From assembly GCA_963822615.1 (NCBI GenBank), contig CAWGIM010000006.1, forward strand, positions 1,116,001 through 1,180,000: a stretch of 64,000 nucleotides of DNA, read 5' to 3'. Numbering within the stretch: position 1 is the stretch's first letter; each line of letters starts with the position of its first letter. The stretch is from Trebonia sp963822615 (GTDB lineage Bacteria; Actinomycetota; Actinomycetes; Streptosporangiales; Streptosporangiaceae). Under the pieces are notes generated by a model. The model saw only the letters and a program-made list of their open reading frames with translations. It was not told the DNA's origin and did not search any database. Shown piece after piece: positions 40,698-50,656 of the stretch. The position numbers and the translations under genes were made by a program.

Positions 40698-42255
40698 ACG
40701 GGTCGCTCGCCGGACCGGGACCTGGCCCGGTTCGCGCTCGCCGGGACCGGGTCATGCTACCGGCCTGGAGCATGGTCGTGATCGGGGTTGCGTGAGCGCG
40801 TACGTGTTCAGCCCTCTACCGGACACGCGCGAGCCGGGCTGGCGGCCAGCTGCCGGTTAACCCGGCGCTGCTGTTCCTCTACGGCCGGCTGCGGCGGCAC
40901 GTCGGTCGGCGCGCTGACCGCGTGGCGGTACGGCGTGTGGGCGGCGCTGTTCGCGGTGCTATGCCGATCGGCGTCGTGGTCCGGCACACGCGGGCGACAG
41001 GAGGCTGGCCGCCTGGAGCTGATCGGCTCGGCCCTGGTCAGGCGGCAGGCGCCGCTGGCGGCCGCGGCCGCCGCGCGGTGACCGCCAACCTGGCGCTACG
41101 CGCTGCTGACTGGTCCTGGTAGTCATCGGGCTGCCGGCCGCGGCTCGGCCGCCTTCGCGCTGGCGTCGGGAGCTGCGGGCTGGCCTTCACGGGATCAGCG
41201 GGGCCGCCCAGCTCGCGCCGGCCCGCGCGGGCCCGCGGGCTGGCGATCGGCCTGCTCGGATTGGCGTTCCTGCTGCGAGCCTCGGCGACTCGGCCGGGGC
41301 GAACGGCCCGGCCTGGCTGACCTGGGCCCTGCCGCTGGGCTGGACCGAGCTGCTGCGGCCGTTCGGCGCACCGCGCTGGTGGGTGCTGGCGCTGCCGCTC
41401 GGGCTGTGCGGGCTGGGACGCGGCGTTCACGCTCAGGGCGCCGGGACCCGGGGCGGGGCTCTGCCGGGCCGGCCGGGCCGGGCGCGGCCCCGCCCGGCTG
41501 CGTAGCCGGCTGGCGCTGGCCTGGCGGCTGCAGTGGCCGGGACTGGCGGGCTGGGCGGCCGGGTTCCTGTCCATCTTCGCGGTCTGCGGGGCGGCGGCGC
41601 CCGGGATCGGCTCGCTGTTCGGCACCAGCGGGGCGCTGCGCGGCGAGTTCGCCCGGCTGGGCGGTCAGCCGGCCATCGTCAACGCCTACCTGGCAGCGCT
41701 GATGCTGCTGGCCGGGCTGATCGCGGCGGGCTACGGGGTCTCCGCCGTGCTCCGGCTGAGCGCGGAGGAGACCGGGCCGGGAGCGGACCTCATCCTGGCC
41801 GGGCCGGTCGGCCGGGTCCGCTGGGCGCTCGGTCACCTGCTGGTGGCGGCCCTCGGGGTAGCGTCACTGCTGGCCGTCGCGGGTATCGTGGCCGGCTCGG
41901 CTATGGCCTGCGGGCCGGCGGCACCGGCCCGGAGACGGTCCGGCTGCTGGGGGCGGCGCTGGCGCAGCCCCGGCGGCGCTGTGGTCGCGGCGGTGGCGGC
42001 CGCCGCCTTCGGCCTGCTGCCCGACGCGGGCACCGCGGCCGCCTGGACGGCGCTCGGGTTCGTCACCGCGGTCAGCCTGTTCGGCCGGTCGCTACGGCTG
42101 CCGCGCTGGGCGCAGGATGCCTCACCGTTCGCCTTTACCCCGCGACTGCCCGGCGGCAGCGTCAGCTGCTTCGCGCTGGCCTGGCTGTGGCGCTGGCCGC
42201 GGGCCTGGCCGCGGCGGGCCTGGCCGCCTTCCGCGGTCGTGACCTTCGGCCCTGA
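40694..42255 (+). pseudogene. ABC-2 type exporter permease (polyketide/tetronasin-resistance type), multiple indels
   Basis: Pieces of a single large permease are spread over three frames: NPALLFLYGRL, SVGALTAWRYGVWAALFAV, WPGLAGWAAGF, PGIGSLFGTSGALRGEFARL, LSAEETGPGADLILAGPVGR, AAWTALGFVTAVSLFGRSLR and a final AGLAAAGLAAFRGRDLRP. At least a dozen single-base gains or losses separate them. Such permeases pair with the ATPase above to expel polyketide-like compounds. The genes on both sides (37.5-39.8 and 42.3-45.0 kb) are clean. Confidence 0.65.
42239..42252. promoter_or_regulatory. weak Dos-box-like dyad upstream of ppdK
   Basis: GTGACCTTCGGCCC, arms matching the motif with one mismatch on the left. 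It lies 57 bp before the ppdK start and overlaps the end of the preceding permease remnant. Confidence 0.4.
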
Positions 42256-42308
42256 CGCCGGGCGCGCGGCCGGCCTAGCGTCGAAGCGAACTCTGAAGGG
42301 AGCTTGCC

Positions 42309-44999
42309 GTGCCGAAGTTCGTGTATGACTTCACCGAGGGGAACAAGGACCTCAAGGACCTGCTCGGCGGCAAGGGCGCCAACCTGGCCGAGATGACGAA
42401 CCTCGGGCTTCCGGTGCCGCCCGGATTCACCATCACCACCGACGCCTGCCGGCATTACCTGCGGCACGGCAGCACCCCGGACGGGCTCGACCCGGAGGTC
42501 ACCAGCCACCTCGCCCTGATCGAGGGGTCAATCGGCCGCAGGCTGGGCGATCCGGACGACCCGCTGCTGGTCAGCGTCCGGTCCGGGTCCAAGTTCTCGA
42601 TGCCGGGGATGATGGACACCATCCTCAACATCGGGCTGTCGGACGACTCGGTGCGCGGCCTGGCCAAGCAGGCCGGCAACGAGCGGTTCGCGTGGGACTC
42701 CTACCGGCGGCTGATCCAGATGTTCGGCAAGACGGTGCTCGGGATCGACGGCGGGCAGTTCGAGCACGCGCTTGACCAGGCCAAGAAGGCCCGCGACGCG
42801 GCCGCGGACACCGACCTGGACGCCGCCGACCTGCGGCACCTGACGCGTTCCTACCTGGAGATCGTGCGCGCGCAGGCGGGCCGCGACTTCCCGCAGGATC
42901 CCCGCGAGCAGCTAGGCCTGGCGATCCGGGCCGTCTTCGGCTCCTGGAACGCCGACCGGGCCGTGCTGTACCGGCGCCAGGAGCGGATCCCGGCCGACCT
43001 CGGCACGGCCGTCAACGTGGTCGCGATGGTGTACGGCAACCTGGGCGACGACTCCGGCACCGGGGTCGGGTTCACCCGCGACCCGGCGACCGGCGCGCCC
43101 GGCGTCTACGGCGACTACCTGCAGAACGCGCAGGGCGAGGACGTGGTGGCGGGCATCCGCAACACCGTGCCGCTGCAGGACCTGGAGCGGCTGGACAAGG
43201 CGTCCTACGACGAGCTCATGTCGATCATGGCCACCCTGGAAGGCCACTACCGCGACCTGTGCGACATCGAGTTCACCATCGAGCGCGGCAAGCTCTGGAT
43301 GCTGCAGACACGGATCGGCAAGCGGACGGCGGCGGCGGCCTTCCGCATCGCGGTCGAGCTGGCGGACCAGGGCCTCATTGACATGGACGAGGCGCTCACC
43401 CGGGTCTCCGGGGCCGAGCTGGCCCGGCTGATGTTCCCCGCCTTCGACGCCGGCGCCGACGTCACCGCGATCGCCGTCGGCGTGAGCGCGTCGCCGGGGG
43501 CGGCGGTCGGCCGGGCCGCCTTCGACTCCGCCCGCGCGGTCGAGCTCGCGGCCAAGGGGGAGGCCGCCATCCTGGTCCGCCGCGAGACCAACCCGGACGA
43601 CCTGAACGGCATGATCGCCGCCAAGGGCGTGCTGACCAGCCGCGGCGGCAAGACCAGCCACGCCGCCGTGGTCGCCCGCGGGATGGGCAAGCCCTGCGTG
43701 TGCGGCGCCGAGCAGCTCGACGTGGACACCGCGGCGGGGAAGTTCACCACGCCGGACGGCCGCACGGTCACCGAGGGCGAGCTGATCTCCATCGACGGCA
43801 CCAGCGGGGCGGTCTACCTCGGCCGGGTAGCGGTCGTCCCCTCCCCCGTCGTGCGTTACTTCGAGGGAGAGCTGAACCCGGACGCCAGCGAGGCGGGCCA
43901 GCTCATCCGCGCGGTCCAGCGGATGATGGCCCACGCCGACCGCAGGCGCCGGCTGGGAGTGCTCGCCAACGCGGACAACAGCCCGGATGCCGCCCGGGCG
44001 CGCCGGTTCGGGGCGGAGGGGATCGGCCTGGTCCGGACCGAGCACATGTTCCTGGGCGAGCGCCGCCAGCTAATCGAGGACCTCATCCTGGCCGAGACCG
44101 AGCAGGACCGTGGGCGCGCGCTGGCCGCGCTGGAGACCCTGCAGACGGCTGACTTCACGCAGATCCTGGCGACCATGGACGGCCTGCCGGTGACCATCCG
44201 CACCATCGACCCGCCGCTGCACGAGTTCCTGCCCGACCTCACGGAGCTGTCGGTACGGGTCGCCCTGGAGGGCGACAAGGCCAGCGACCGGGAACGCCGG
44301 GTACTGGCCGAGGTTCGCCGGATGCACGAGCAGAACCCGATGCTCGGCTTGCGCGGCGTCCGCCTCGACCTGGTCATCCCCGGCCTGTTCGGCATGCAGG
44401 TCCGCGCGATCGCGCACGCCGCCGCGCAGCTCAAGCGGGCGGGCAAGGACCCGCGCCCGCAGATCGAGACCCCGCTGGTGGCCGCCGTCCAGGAGATGGA
44501 GACCGCCCGCGCGCTGACCGAGCAGGTGCTGCGGGAGGTCGAGGCCGAGACCGGCGTCCACCTGCGCATTCCCATCGGCACGATGATCGAGGTGCCCCGG
44601 GGGGCGCTGACCGCGGACTCGATCGCCGCCAGCGCCGAGTTCTTCTCCTTCGGCACCAACGACCTGACCCAGATGACCTGGGGCTTCTCCCGGGATGACG
44701 TAGAGGCGGCCTTCTTCAGCAAGTACCTGCAGCTGGGGATCTTCGGTGTCTCGCCGTTCGAGACGATCGACCGCGAGGGCGTGGGGCAACTGGTCGAGCT
44801 CGCGGTCAGGAAGGGCCGGGCCGCCCGCCCCGGCCTCGAGATCGGAGTCTGCGGCGAACACGGCGGCGACCCGGACTCGGTGCACTTCTTCCACCAGGCG
44901 GGCCTGGACAACGTGTCCTGCTCGCCGTTCCGCGTCCCGGTCGCCCGCCTGGAGGCCGGGCGCGCGGCGGTCGCCGGCGGGGGCAGCGACACGAGGTGA
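42309..44999 (+). CDS. ppdK: pyruvate, phosphate dikinase
   Basis: An 896-residue enzyme interconverting PEP + AMP + PPi and pyruvate + ATP + Pi. The nucleotide domain starts FVYDFTEGNKDLKDLLGGKG, the swivelling phosphohistidine domain has GGKTSHAAVVARGMGKPCVC with His at about 451, and the PEP/pyruvate TIM barrel includes GIGLVRTEHMF, GTNDLTQMTWGFSRDD and IGVCGEHGGDP with the catalytic Cys. In the glycolytic direction it saves energy by using PPi, which suits hypoxic growth. GAAGGGAG lies before the GTG start. Confidence 0.97.
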   Translation: MPKFVYDFTEGNKDLKDLLGGKGANLAEMTNLGLPVPPGFTITTDACRHYLRHGSTPDGLDPEVTSHLALIEGSIGRRLGDPDDPLLVSVRSGSKFSMPGMMDTILNIGLSDDSVRGLAKQAGNERFAWDSYRRLIQMFGKTVLGIDGGQFEHALDQAKKARDAAADTDLDAADLRHLTRSYLEIVRAQAGRDFPQDPREQLGLAIRAVFGSWNADRAVLYRRQERIPADLGTAVNVVAMVYGNLGDDSGTGVGFTRDPATGAPGVYGDYLQNAQGEDVVAGIRNTVPLQDLERLDKASYDELMSIMATLEGHYRDLCDIEFTIERGKLWMLQTRIGKRTAAAAFRIAVELADQGLIDMDEALTRVSGAELARLMFPAFDAGADVTAIAVGVSASPGAAVGRAAFDSARAVELAAKGEAAILVRRETNPDDLNGMIAAKGVLTSRGGKTSHAAVVARGMGKPCVCGAEQLDVDTAAGKFTTPDGRTVTEGELISIDGTSGAVYLGRVAVVPSPVVRYFEGELNPDASEAGQLIRAVQRMMAHADRRRRLGVLANADNSPDAARARRFGAEGIGLVRTEHMFLGERRQLIEDLILAETEQDRGRALAALETLQTADFTQILATMDGLPVTIRTIDPPLHEFLPDLTELSVRVALEGDKASDRERRVLAEVRRMHEQNPMLGLRGVRLDLVIPGLFGMQVRAIAHAAAQLKRAGKDPRPQIETPLVAAVQEMETARALTEQVLREVEAETGVHLRIPIGTMIEVPRGALTADSIAASAEFFSFGTNDLTQMTWGFSRDDVEAAFFSKYLQLGIFGVSPFETIDREGVGQLVELAVRKGRAARPGLEIGVCGEHGGDPDSVHFFHQAGLDNVSCSPFRVPVARLEAGRAAVAGGGSDTR

Positions 45000-45040
45000 G
45001 CTGACCCGGCGGTGCGGGGCGGGGCGGTTCGGCGGGGCTG

Positions 45041-45700
45041 TCAGGCCAGCCGAGTGGCCCGCCCCGCCTCGAACTGGTAGCAGACCGGTACCGCGTTGGG
45101 TACCTCCAGGTCAGCGGAAGCCTCGTCGCTGACCGCCTCCAGGTGCTTCACCAGCGCCCGCAGCGTGTTGCCGTGCGACACCACCAGCACGCAGCCGGGC
45201 CGGCCCAGGTCAGGGACGACCGCGTCGTACCAGTAGGGCAGCAGCCGCGCGGTCACGTCGTGCAGCGACTCGCCGCGCGGCCTCGCGTCGGGCGGCAAGG
45301 CGGCGTAGCGGGGATCATCGTCCGGCTCCCCGGACGGCGGGCGCACGCGGAAGCCGCGCCGCCAGGCGGTGAACTGCTCCTCCCCCGCCTCCGCCCGGAC
45401 CTCAGCCTTGCTCCGGCCCTGCAGCGCCCCGTAGTGGTTGGAGTTGAGCCGCCAGCTGCGCCGCACCGGAACCCAGGACCGGCCGCAGGCGGCGAGCGCG
45501 AGGTCCGCGGTCACGATCGCCCGGCCCTGGACCGACGTGTGGACCAGGGCCGGGAGCAGGCCGCGGGCAGCCAGCAGCGCCCCGGCTCGTTCCGCCTGCC
45601 GCCTTCCGCGCTCGCTGAGGGGAACGTCGGCCCAGCCGGCGAACCGGCCGGCCGCGTTCCAGGCGCTCTCGCCGTGCCGCAGCAGTACCAGGACCGTCAC
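45041..45700 (-). CDS. phosphoglycerate mutase, 2,3-bisphosphoglycerate-dependent type
   Basis: A 219-residue histidine phosphatase-fold enzyme: LLRHGESAWNAAGRFAGWAD (phospho-His in RHG), LNSNHYGALQGRSKAE (Gpm-type NxxHYGxLQG), RGESLHDVTARLLPYWYDAV and VSHGNTLRALVKHLE. These are signatures of GpmA rather than of generic phosphatases. It starts 34 bp after the enolase gene, so the two successive glycolytic steps are co-transcribed. The GTG start lacks a good ribosome site. Confidence 0.9.
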   Translation of the reverse strand: MTVLVLLRHGESAWNAAGRFAGWADVPLSERGRRQAERAGALLAARGLLPALVHTSVQGRAIVTADLALAACGRSWVPVRRSWRLNSNHYGALQGRSKAEVRAEAGEEQFTAWRRGFRVRPPSGEPDDDPRYAALPPDARPRGESLHDVTARLLPYWYDAVVPDLGRPGCVLVVSHGNTLRALVKHLEAVSDEASADLEVPNAVPVCYQFEAGRATRLA

Positions 45701-45734
45701 CGGGCGGCCGCCCGCGCTGCTCCGCCGTGCACGG

Positions 45735-46997
45735 TCAGCCAAGGCCGTAGCGGAGCTCGGCGCCGGCCGCGATCTCCAGCAGCCGGTTGTACTTCGCGGT
45801 GCGCTCGCCGCGGGCCGGGGCACCCGACTTCAGGTGCCCGCACCCGGTACCGACCGCGAGGTCGGCGATGAAGCTGTCCTCGGTTTCCCCCGAACGATGC
45901 GAGACGAACTGGCGGTAGCCGCTGCGACGGCAGACCGCCATGGCTTCCAGGGTCTCGGTGACGGTGCCGATCTGGTTGAGCTTGATCAGCGAGGCGTTGC
46001 CGATGCCGCGGCTGACGGCGCTGGCGATGATCGCCGGATTGGTGCAGAAGATGTCGTCGCCGACCAGCTCGACGGCGTTCCCCAGCCGGCCGGTCAGCCT
46101 GATCCAGCCTTCGTCGTCGTTCTCGCCGAGCCCGTCCTCGATCAGGTGGACGGGGAACAGGCGCGTGATCGCGGCCAGCCGGTCGATCAGGTCGTCACTG
46201 GTCAGCTCGTCGCCCGCGACCAGGTAGCGGCCGTCAGGGCGGCGGAACTCCGAAGCCGCCAGGTCCAGGGCGATGGACACGCCGTCCGCGCCCGCCCGGT
46301 AACCGGCCTCGCCGATGGCCTCCACCAGCAGGCGCAGGGCTTCCTCGGGCTCGCTGATCTCGGGCGCGAAGCCCCCTTCGTCGCCCAGCCCGGTCGACAG
46401 CTTGCGGCGCGCCAGGCCGCGGCGCAGCGCGGCGTAGACCTCGGCCCCGGCGCGCACCGCCTCCGCCATCGACGGGGCACCGAGCGGTGCGACCATGAAC
46501 TCCTGGAAGTCGAGGTCGTTGGGCGCGTGCACGCCGCCGTTGAGCACGTTGAAGTGCGGCACCGGGAGGGAGGGCGCGACTGCGGGCGGCGCGAGCCAGC
46601 GCCACAGCGGGACGCCGTCGGCGGCGGCGAGGGCGCGGGCCAGCGCCATCGACACGCCGACAAGGGCGTTCGCCCCCAGGCGGCCCTTGTCGGGCGAGCC
46701 GTCGAGGCTGATCATCGCCTGGTCCGCCTCGGCCAGGGAGTCCCACGAGCGGCCGCGGAGCAGGCCGGCGATCTCGCCGTCGACGTTCGCCACCGCCTGG
46801 AGCACCCCGCTGCCCGCGAACCGGGACTTGTCGCCGTCGCGCAGCTCCACCGCTTCCCGTGACCCGGTCGAGGCACCCGACGGGACGCCGGCCCGCGCCG
46901 TGGTGCCGTCGGCCAGCCGCACCGTCACCGCCAGGGTCGGCCGGGCGCGGGAGTCCAGGATCTCCAGTGCGGTCAGCTCAGACACGTTGAATGGCAT
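45735..46997 (-). CDS. eno: enolase (likely second, hypoxia-type copy)
   Basis: A 420-residue enolase converting 2-phosphoglycerate to PEP. It has ILDSRARPTLAVTVRL (usual GNPT replaced by ARPT), VPSGASTGSREAVELRDGD, PHFNVLNGGVHAPNDLDFQE, LGDEGGFAP, LIEDGLGENDDEGW, IKLNQIGTVTETLEA and VSHRSGETEDSFIADLAVG. Catalytic Glu, Lys and metal residues are in place. The divergent N-terminus suggests a paralogue of a housekeeping enolase elsewhere, which cannot be checked here. It shares a box-bearing promoter region with gap. Confidence 0.95.
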   Translation of the reverse strand: MPFNVSELTALEILDSRARPTLAVTVRLADGTTARAGVPSGASTGSREAVELRDGDKSRFAGSGVLQAVANVDGEIAGLLRGRSWDSLAEADQAMISLDGSPDKGRLGANALVGVSMALARALAAADGVPLWRWLAPPAVAPSLPVPHFNVLNGGVHAPNDLDFQEFMVAPLGAPSMAEAVRAGAEVYAALRRGLARRKLSTGLGDEGGFAPEISEPEEALRLLVEAIGEAGYRAGADGVSIALDLAASEFRRPDGRYLVAGDELTSDDLIDRLAAITRLFPVHLIEDGLGENDDEGWIRLTGRLGNAVELVGDDIFCTNPAIIASAVSRGIGNASLIKLNQIGTVTETLEAMAVCRRSGYRQFVSHRSGETEDSFIADLAVGTGCGHLKSGAPARGERTAKYNRLLEIAAGAELRYGLG

Positions 46998-47082
46998 CGT
47001 CGTCCTCTTTCCCGGGTGCTTCCCGCTGCCCAGGCTCCCGCTGCCGGTGCGGCCGCGGCAGGGCCGTAACGCCCGGCTGGCC

Positions 47083-47113
47083 GGGACCTTCGCCCAGCCG
47101 GGCCTAAGGTCCC
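47083..47113. promoter_or_regulatory. Dos-box-like dyads between eno and gap
   Basis: GGGCCTAAGGTCCC (47100-47113) is strong. GGGACCTTCGCCCA (47083-47096) and GGGCCGTAACGCCC (47061-47074) are weaker. All lie between divergent glycolytic genes. Confidence 0.72.
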
Positions 47114-47192
47114 GCCGGCCGGCGACCTATGCCGCTGGCTCACGCGGCCGAACGGAACCAGGCTGCAGGCAAACGGACCAGGGAGGAATCAC

Positions 47193-48191
47193 ATGGCAAC
47201 GAGGGTCGCAATCAACGGATTCGGCCGGATCGGGCGTGCGTTCACCCGGCTGGCGGCCGAGCGCGCGGACCTGGAAGTGGTCGCGGTCAACGACATCGCC
47301 GACGCCCGGACGCTGGCGCACCTGCTGGAGTTCGACTCCACCTACGGCCGCTTCCGCCAGCCGGTGGAATCCGACGACGGCGCGCTGATCGTCGGCGGCC
47401 GGCGGATCGCGGTGCTGGCGGAGCGGGACCCGGCGCAGATCGAGTGGGGCGCCCTCGGCGCCGACATCGTCATCGAGTCCACCGGCAAGTTCCGCACCCG
47501 CGAGGCGGCCGCCGCGCACCTGAAGGGCGGCGCGCGGAAGGTAATCATCTCCGCGCCCGGCAAGGGGGTTGACCTGACGGTCGTGCTCGGCGTCAACGAG
47601 CACCGCTACGACCCGCGCCTGCACGACGTGATCTCCAACGCCTCCTGCACCACCAACTGCGTGGCGCCGATGGCCAAGGTGCTGAACGACGCGTTCGGGG
47701 TGGAACGCGGGTTCATGACCACCATCCACGCCTACACCGGGGACCAGATGCTGCTCGACGGGCCGCACAAGGACCTGCGGCGGGCCCGGTCGGCGGCGAC
47801 CAACATCGTGCCGACCACCACCGGCGCGGCCCGGGCGACCGGGGAGGTCATTCCCGCACTGGCCGGGAAGCTGGACGGGGTGGCCGTCCGGGTCCCGGTG
47901 GAGGACGGGTCGCTCACCGACCTGGCGGTTGTCGTCAGCACGGCAGTGACCGCCCAGCAGGTCAACGAGGCCTTCGCGGCAGCGGCGGCAGCCGGCCCGC
48001 TGGCCGGCCTGCTGCGCTACAGCACCGCGCCGATCGTGTCCCGCGACATCATCGGCGACCCGGCCTCCTGCGTGTTCGACTCCCCGCTCACGCAGGCGAG
48101 CGGGACGCTGGTCAAGGTGTTCGGCTGGTACGACAACGAGTGGGGGTACACCTCGCGCCTCGCGGACCTGGCCGCCCTGGCCGTCCGCTAG
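47193..48191 (+). CDS. gap: glyceraldehyde-3-phosphate dehydrogenase
   Basis: A 332-residue NAD-type GAPDH. The N-terminus VAINGFGRIGRAFTRLAAE binds cofactor, the catalytic thiol is in SNASCTTNCVAPM (Cys about 152), with the His in TTIHAYTGDQ and the C-terminal WYDNEWGYTSR. Asp in VAVNDIAD favours NAD over NADP. GGGAGGAA precedes the ATG. No phosphoglycerate kinase gene follows, unlike usual gap-pgk operons. Confidence 0.97.
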   Translation: MATRVAINGFGRIGRAFTRLAAERADLEVVAVNDIADARTLAHLLEFDSTYGRFRQPVESDDGALIVGGRRIAVLAERDPAQIEWGALGADIVIESTGKFRTREAAAAHLKGGARKVIISAPGKGVDLTVVLGVNEHRYDPRLHDVISNASCTTNCVAPMAKVLNDAFGVERGFMTTIHAYTGDQMLLDGPHKDLRRARSAATNIVPTTTGAARATGEVIPALAGKLDGVAVRVPVEDGSLTDLAVVVSTAVTAQQVNEAFAAAAAAGPLAGLLRYSTAPIVSRDIIGDPASCVFDSPLTQASGTLVKVFGWYDNEWGYTSRLADLAALAVR

Positions 48192-48208
48192 CCGGAGCCG
48201 GGTCGGCA

Positions 48209-48222
48209 GGGCCGGACTTCCC
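48209..48222. promoter_or_regulatory. Dos-box-like dyad upstream of the sensor kinase
   Basis: GGGCCGGACTTCCC, one base off the motif on the right arm, about 128 bp before the kinase start. Confidence 0.5.
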
Positions 48223-48343
48223 TCGGCCGACCGCCGTAGGTCACTGTTCATCTTCGGGAGTTCTCGAGCAGCTCAGCCGCCCTATCCGGGATAACCGGCG
48301 GGCGATACGCTTTCCGTGGATCTTCGGCAGTGAGGAGCCTCGG

Positions 48344-50083
48344 TTGGGTAGTGGTGTCAGCAGCGGCCCTGAGTTCCTGCCGCAGCTGGAGCTTGATGAC
48401 CTGCTGTCCGAGCTGCAGGGCAGGCTGCAGGCGGTCATCGGGGCCCGGGACCAGATGCGCGGGCTGCTTGAGGCCGTGGTGGCGATCAGCTCCGGGCTCG
48501 ACCTGGAGTCCACCCTGCGGCGGATCGTGGAAACCGCCGTCCGCCTGGTCGACGCCACCTACGGGGCGCTCGGGGTGATCGGCGACGACGGCCAGCTCGC
48601 CGAGTTCATCCCGGTGGGCCTGACCGACGACGAAATCGGGCTGATCCACCACTGGCCGGAAGGGCGCGGGCTGCTCGGCCTGCTGATCAAGGAACCGCGA
48701 CCGCTGCGGCTGGCCCGCATCTCCGCGCACGCCGAGTCCTCGGGTTTCCCCTCCGGGCACCCGCCGATGGAGTCGTTCCTCGGCGTCCCGGTCCGGGTGC
48801 GGGACCAGGTGTTCGGCAACCTGTACCTCACCAACAAGCGCGGCGGCGGGGAGTTCACCGAGGACGACGAGGCGGTGCTGCTCGCGCTGGGCGCCGCGGC
48901 CGGGGTCGCGATCGAGAACGCGCGGCTGTACGAGGCGGCCCAGCGCAGCCAGCGCTGGATCCAGGCCAGCGCCGAGGTCACCACCGCGCTTCTGTCGGGC
49001 GCGGCGCCGGCCGAGGTGCTGGCCAGCATCACCCGCCAGGCCCGCGAGCTGTCAAACGCCGACCTCGCGGTCCTCGCGCTGCCGGACGAGGAAGCCGAGT
49101 GCCTCAACGTCGCCTACGCGGACGGTGACGGCGTGCGAGCCGTGCACGGCCTGGTCCTTCCGTTCGGCCAGTCGCTCTCCGGACAGGTCCTCACCACCGG
49201 CGACCCGATGACGAGCACCGACTTCGCGGCCGACGAGCGCGCCGCCCCGGCCGCGCGGGCCGCGATGAGCCACATCGGGCCGGCCATGGTGTTCCCGCTC
49301 GGCGCGCGCCGCAGCCAGCGCGGTGTCCTGACGGTCGGCCGCCGCCACGGCCAGGCGCCCTTCCCGGCCGCGGAGGCGTCATTCGCCGCCTCCTTCGCGG
49401 CCCAGGCCGGGGTCGCACTCGAACTGGCGGCCAGCCGGGCCGAGGCGGAGCGGCTGTCGGTGTACCAGGACCGGGACCGGATCGCGCGCGACCTGCACGA
49501 CCTGGTCATCCAGCGGCTCTACGCGACCGGGATGTCACTGCAGGCGACCACGCCGATGATCCACCGGCCCGAGGTCGCCGCCCGCATCACCCAGGCGGTC
49601 GACGCGATGGACGAGACCATCAAGGAGATCCGGGGCGCCATCTTCGCGCTGCAGGCGCGGGACGCCGAGCTCGAGCGAGACCCGCGGGCCGACATCGTCG
49701 CGGTGGTGGACGAGATGGCGGCGATGCTCGGCTTCACCCCGTCGCTGCGGCTCGGCCCCCCGCTGCGCACGCTGAGCGGTGAGCTGACCGAGCAGGCACT
49801 GATCGTGCTGCGCGAGGCACTGTCGAACATGGCCCGGCACGCGGGCGCCACCCGGGCCGACGTGGCGGTAGACGTCGACCCTGACCGGTTCCTCACCGTC
49901 ACCGTGACCGACAACGGAACCGGGATCCCGGCCGACTCGTCCCGGCGCAGCGGCCTGCGCAACCTCACCGACCGCGCCGCCGCACTCGGCGGCGAGCTGC
50001 TGCTCAGCCCGGCCGATGCCGGTGCCCCGCGGCCGGGAACCAGGCTGGAGTGGCGGGTGCCGGCGGTAACCCGGCTGGCCTAG
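48344..50083 (+). CDS. DevS/DosS-like GAF-GAF sensor histidine kinase
   Basis: A 579-residue cytosolic kinase. GAF-A (about 55-195) contains GFPSGHPPMESFLGVPVRVR, which aligns with the heme-binding segment of mycobacterial DevS/DosT. The His of HPPM (about 139) is in place to be the proximal heme ligand (His149 in DevS, from memory). GAF-B spans about 215-365. A HisKA_3 helix has the phospho-His in DRDRIARDLHDLVIQRLYAT (His about 385), and an ATPase domain with DNGTGIPAD ends the protein. It would sense O2, NO or CO and phosphorylate the DevR-like regulator encoded 4.3 kb on. The TTG start was chosen for its GAGGAG six bases upstream. Confidence 0.93.
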   Translation: MGSGVSSGPEFLPQLELDDLLSELQGRLQAVIGARDQMRGLLEAVVAISSGLDLESTLRRIVETAVRLVDATYGALGVIGDDGQLAEFIPVGLTDDEIGLIHHWPEGRGLLGLLIKEPRPLRLARISAHAESSGFPSGHPPMESFLGVPVRVRDQVFGNLYLTNKRGGGEFTEDDEAVLLALGAAAGVAIENARLYEAAQRSQRWIQASAEVTTALLSGAAPAEVLASITRQARELSNADLAVLALPDEEAECLNVAYADGDGVRAVHGLVLPFGQSLSGQVLTTGDPMTSTDFAADERAAPAARAAMSHIGPAMVFPLGARRSQRGVLTVGRRHGQAPFPAAEASFAASFAAQAGVALELAASRAEAERLSVYQDRDRIARDLHDLVIQRLYATGMSLQATTPMIHRPEVAARITQAVDAMDETIKEIRGAIFALQARDAELERDPRADIVAVVDEMAAMLGFTPSLRLGPPLRTLSGELTEQALIVLREALSNMARHAGATRADVAVDVDPDRFLTVTVTDNGTGIPADSSRRSGLRNLTDRAAALGGELLLSPADAGAPRPGTRLEWRVPAVTRLA

Positions 50084-50109
50084 GGGCGGGCACTATTCCC
50101 GGCCGCCGT

Positions 50110-50553
50110 TCAGTGCCGCTGCCCGCCGGCCCCCGTCATCAGCTGCCAGCCGGCCATGCGCCGTCCGTGCACGATCGACGCTGAGACACGGATGAAGTGG
50201 TCCCGCTCCTCCGTCAGCCACGAGTTGAGCGAGACCCGCTCGAGGCGGTGGATCTCCGTGCCGTCGGTGACCGCCCGCGCCTGCCCGACAATGGTCACGC
50301 TCCAGCCCGTGTGCCGGGCGAGGTCCACGCTGTCGGCCTCGAACGCGACGACCGCGCCGCGGGTCGCGGCGGCGAGCTTGCCCGCGGCGTGCGTCCGGAT
50401 AACGACGTCGCCGTCGACCAGCACGAAATCGACCAGGTCGACCGCTGGCAGCGCCTGCCGGGTGTAGATGATCCGGCCGACCGTCGCCGTGCCCAGCAGC
50501 CGCAGGCAGTCATCACGGGAAAGCTGCTTCAGGGTCGCGCCGCTGGAATCCAT
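50110..50553 (-). CDS. PNPOx-like split-barrel flavin/F420 protein
   Basis: A 147-residue pyridoxamine-5'-phosphate-oxidase-like barrel: LSRDDCLRLLGTATVGRIIY, PAVDLVDFVLVDGDVVIRTH and GWSVTIVGQARAV. Proteins of this shape (such as Rv3129/Rv2004c-region relatives of the dormancy regulon) bind FMN or F420; the reaction is unknown. A longer frame starts at GTG 50625, but a Dos-like box lies inside that extension, so ATG 50553 is preferred. Confidence 0.82.
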   Translation of the reverse strand: MDSSGATLKQLSRDDCLRLLGTATVGRIIYTRQALPAVDLVDFVLVDGDVVIRTHAAGKLAAATRGAVVAFEADSVDLARHTGWSVTIVGQARAVTDGTEIHRLERVSLNSWLTEERDHFIRVSASIVHGRRMAGWQLMTGAGGQRH

Positions 50554-50589
50554 ACCAAGCAGGATGACCCCCGCCGGGCCGGCCGCCGA

Positions 50590-50603
50590 GGGCACAACGT
50601 CCC
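50590..50603. promoter_or_regulatory. Dos-box-like dyad upstream of the PNPOx-like gene
   Basis: GGGCACAACGTCCC, 37 bp before the preferred start. Its position argues against the longer reading of that gene. Confidence 0.55.
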
Positions 50604-50656
50604 CCACTGGCGGGGCGTCCGCCACGGCCGGCCGGGCCGGGCAAGGTCGCCGCCCT

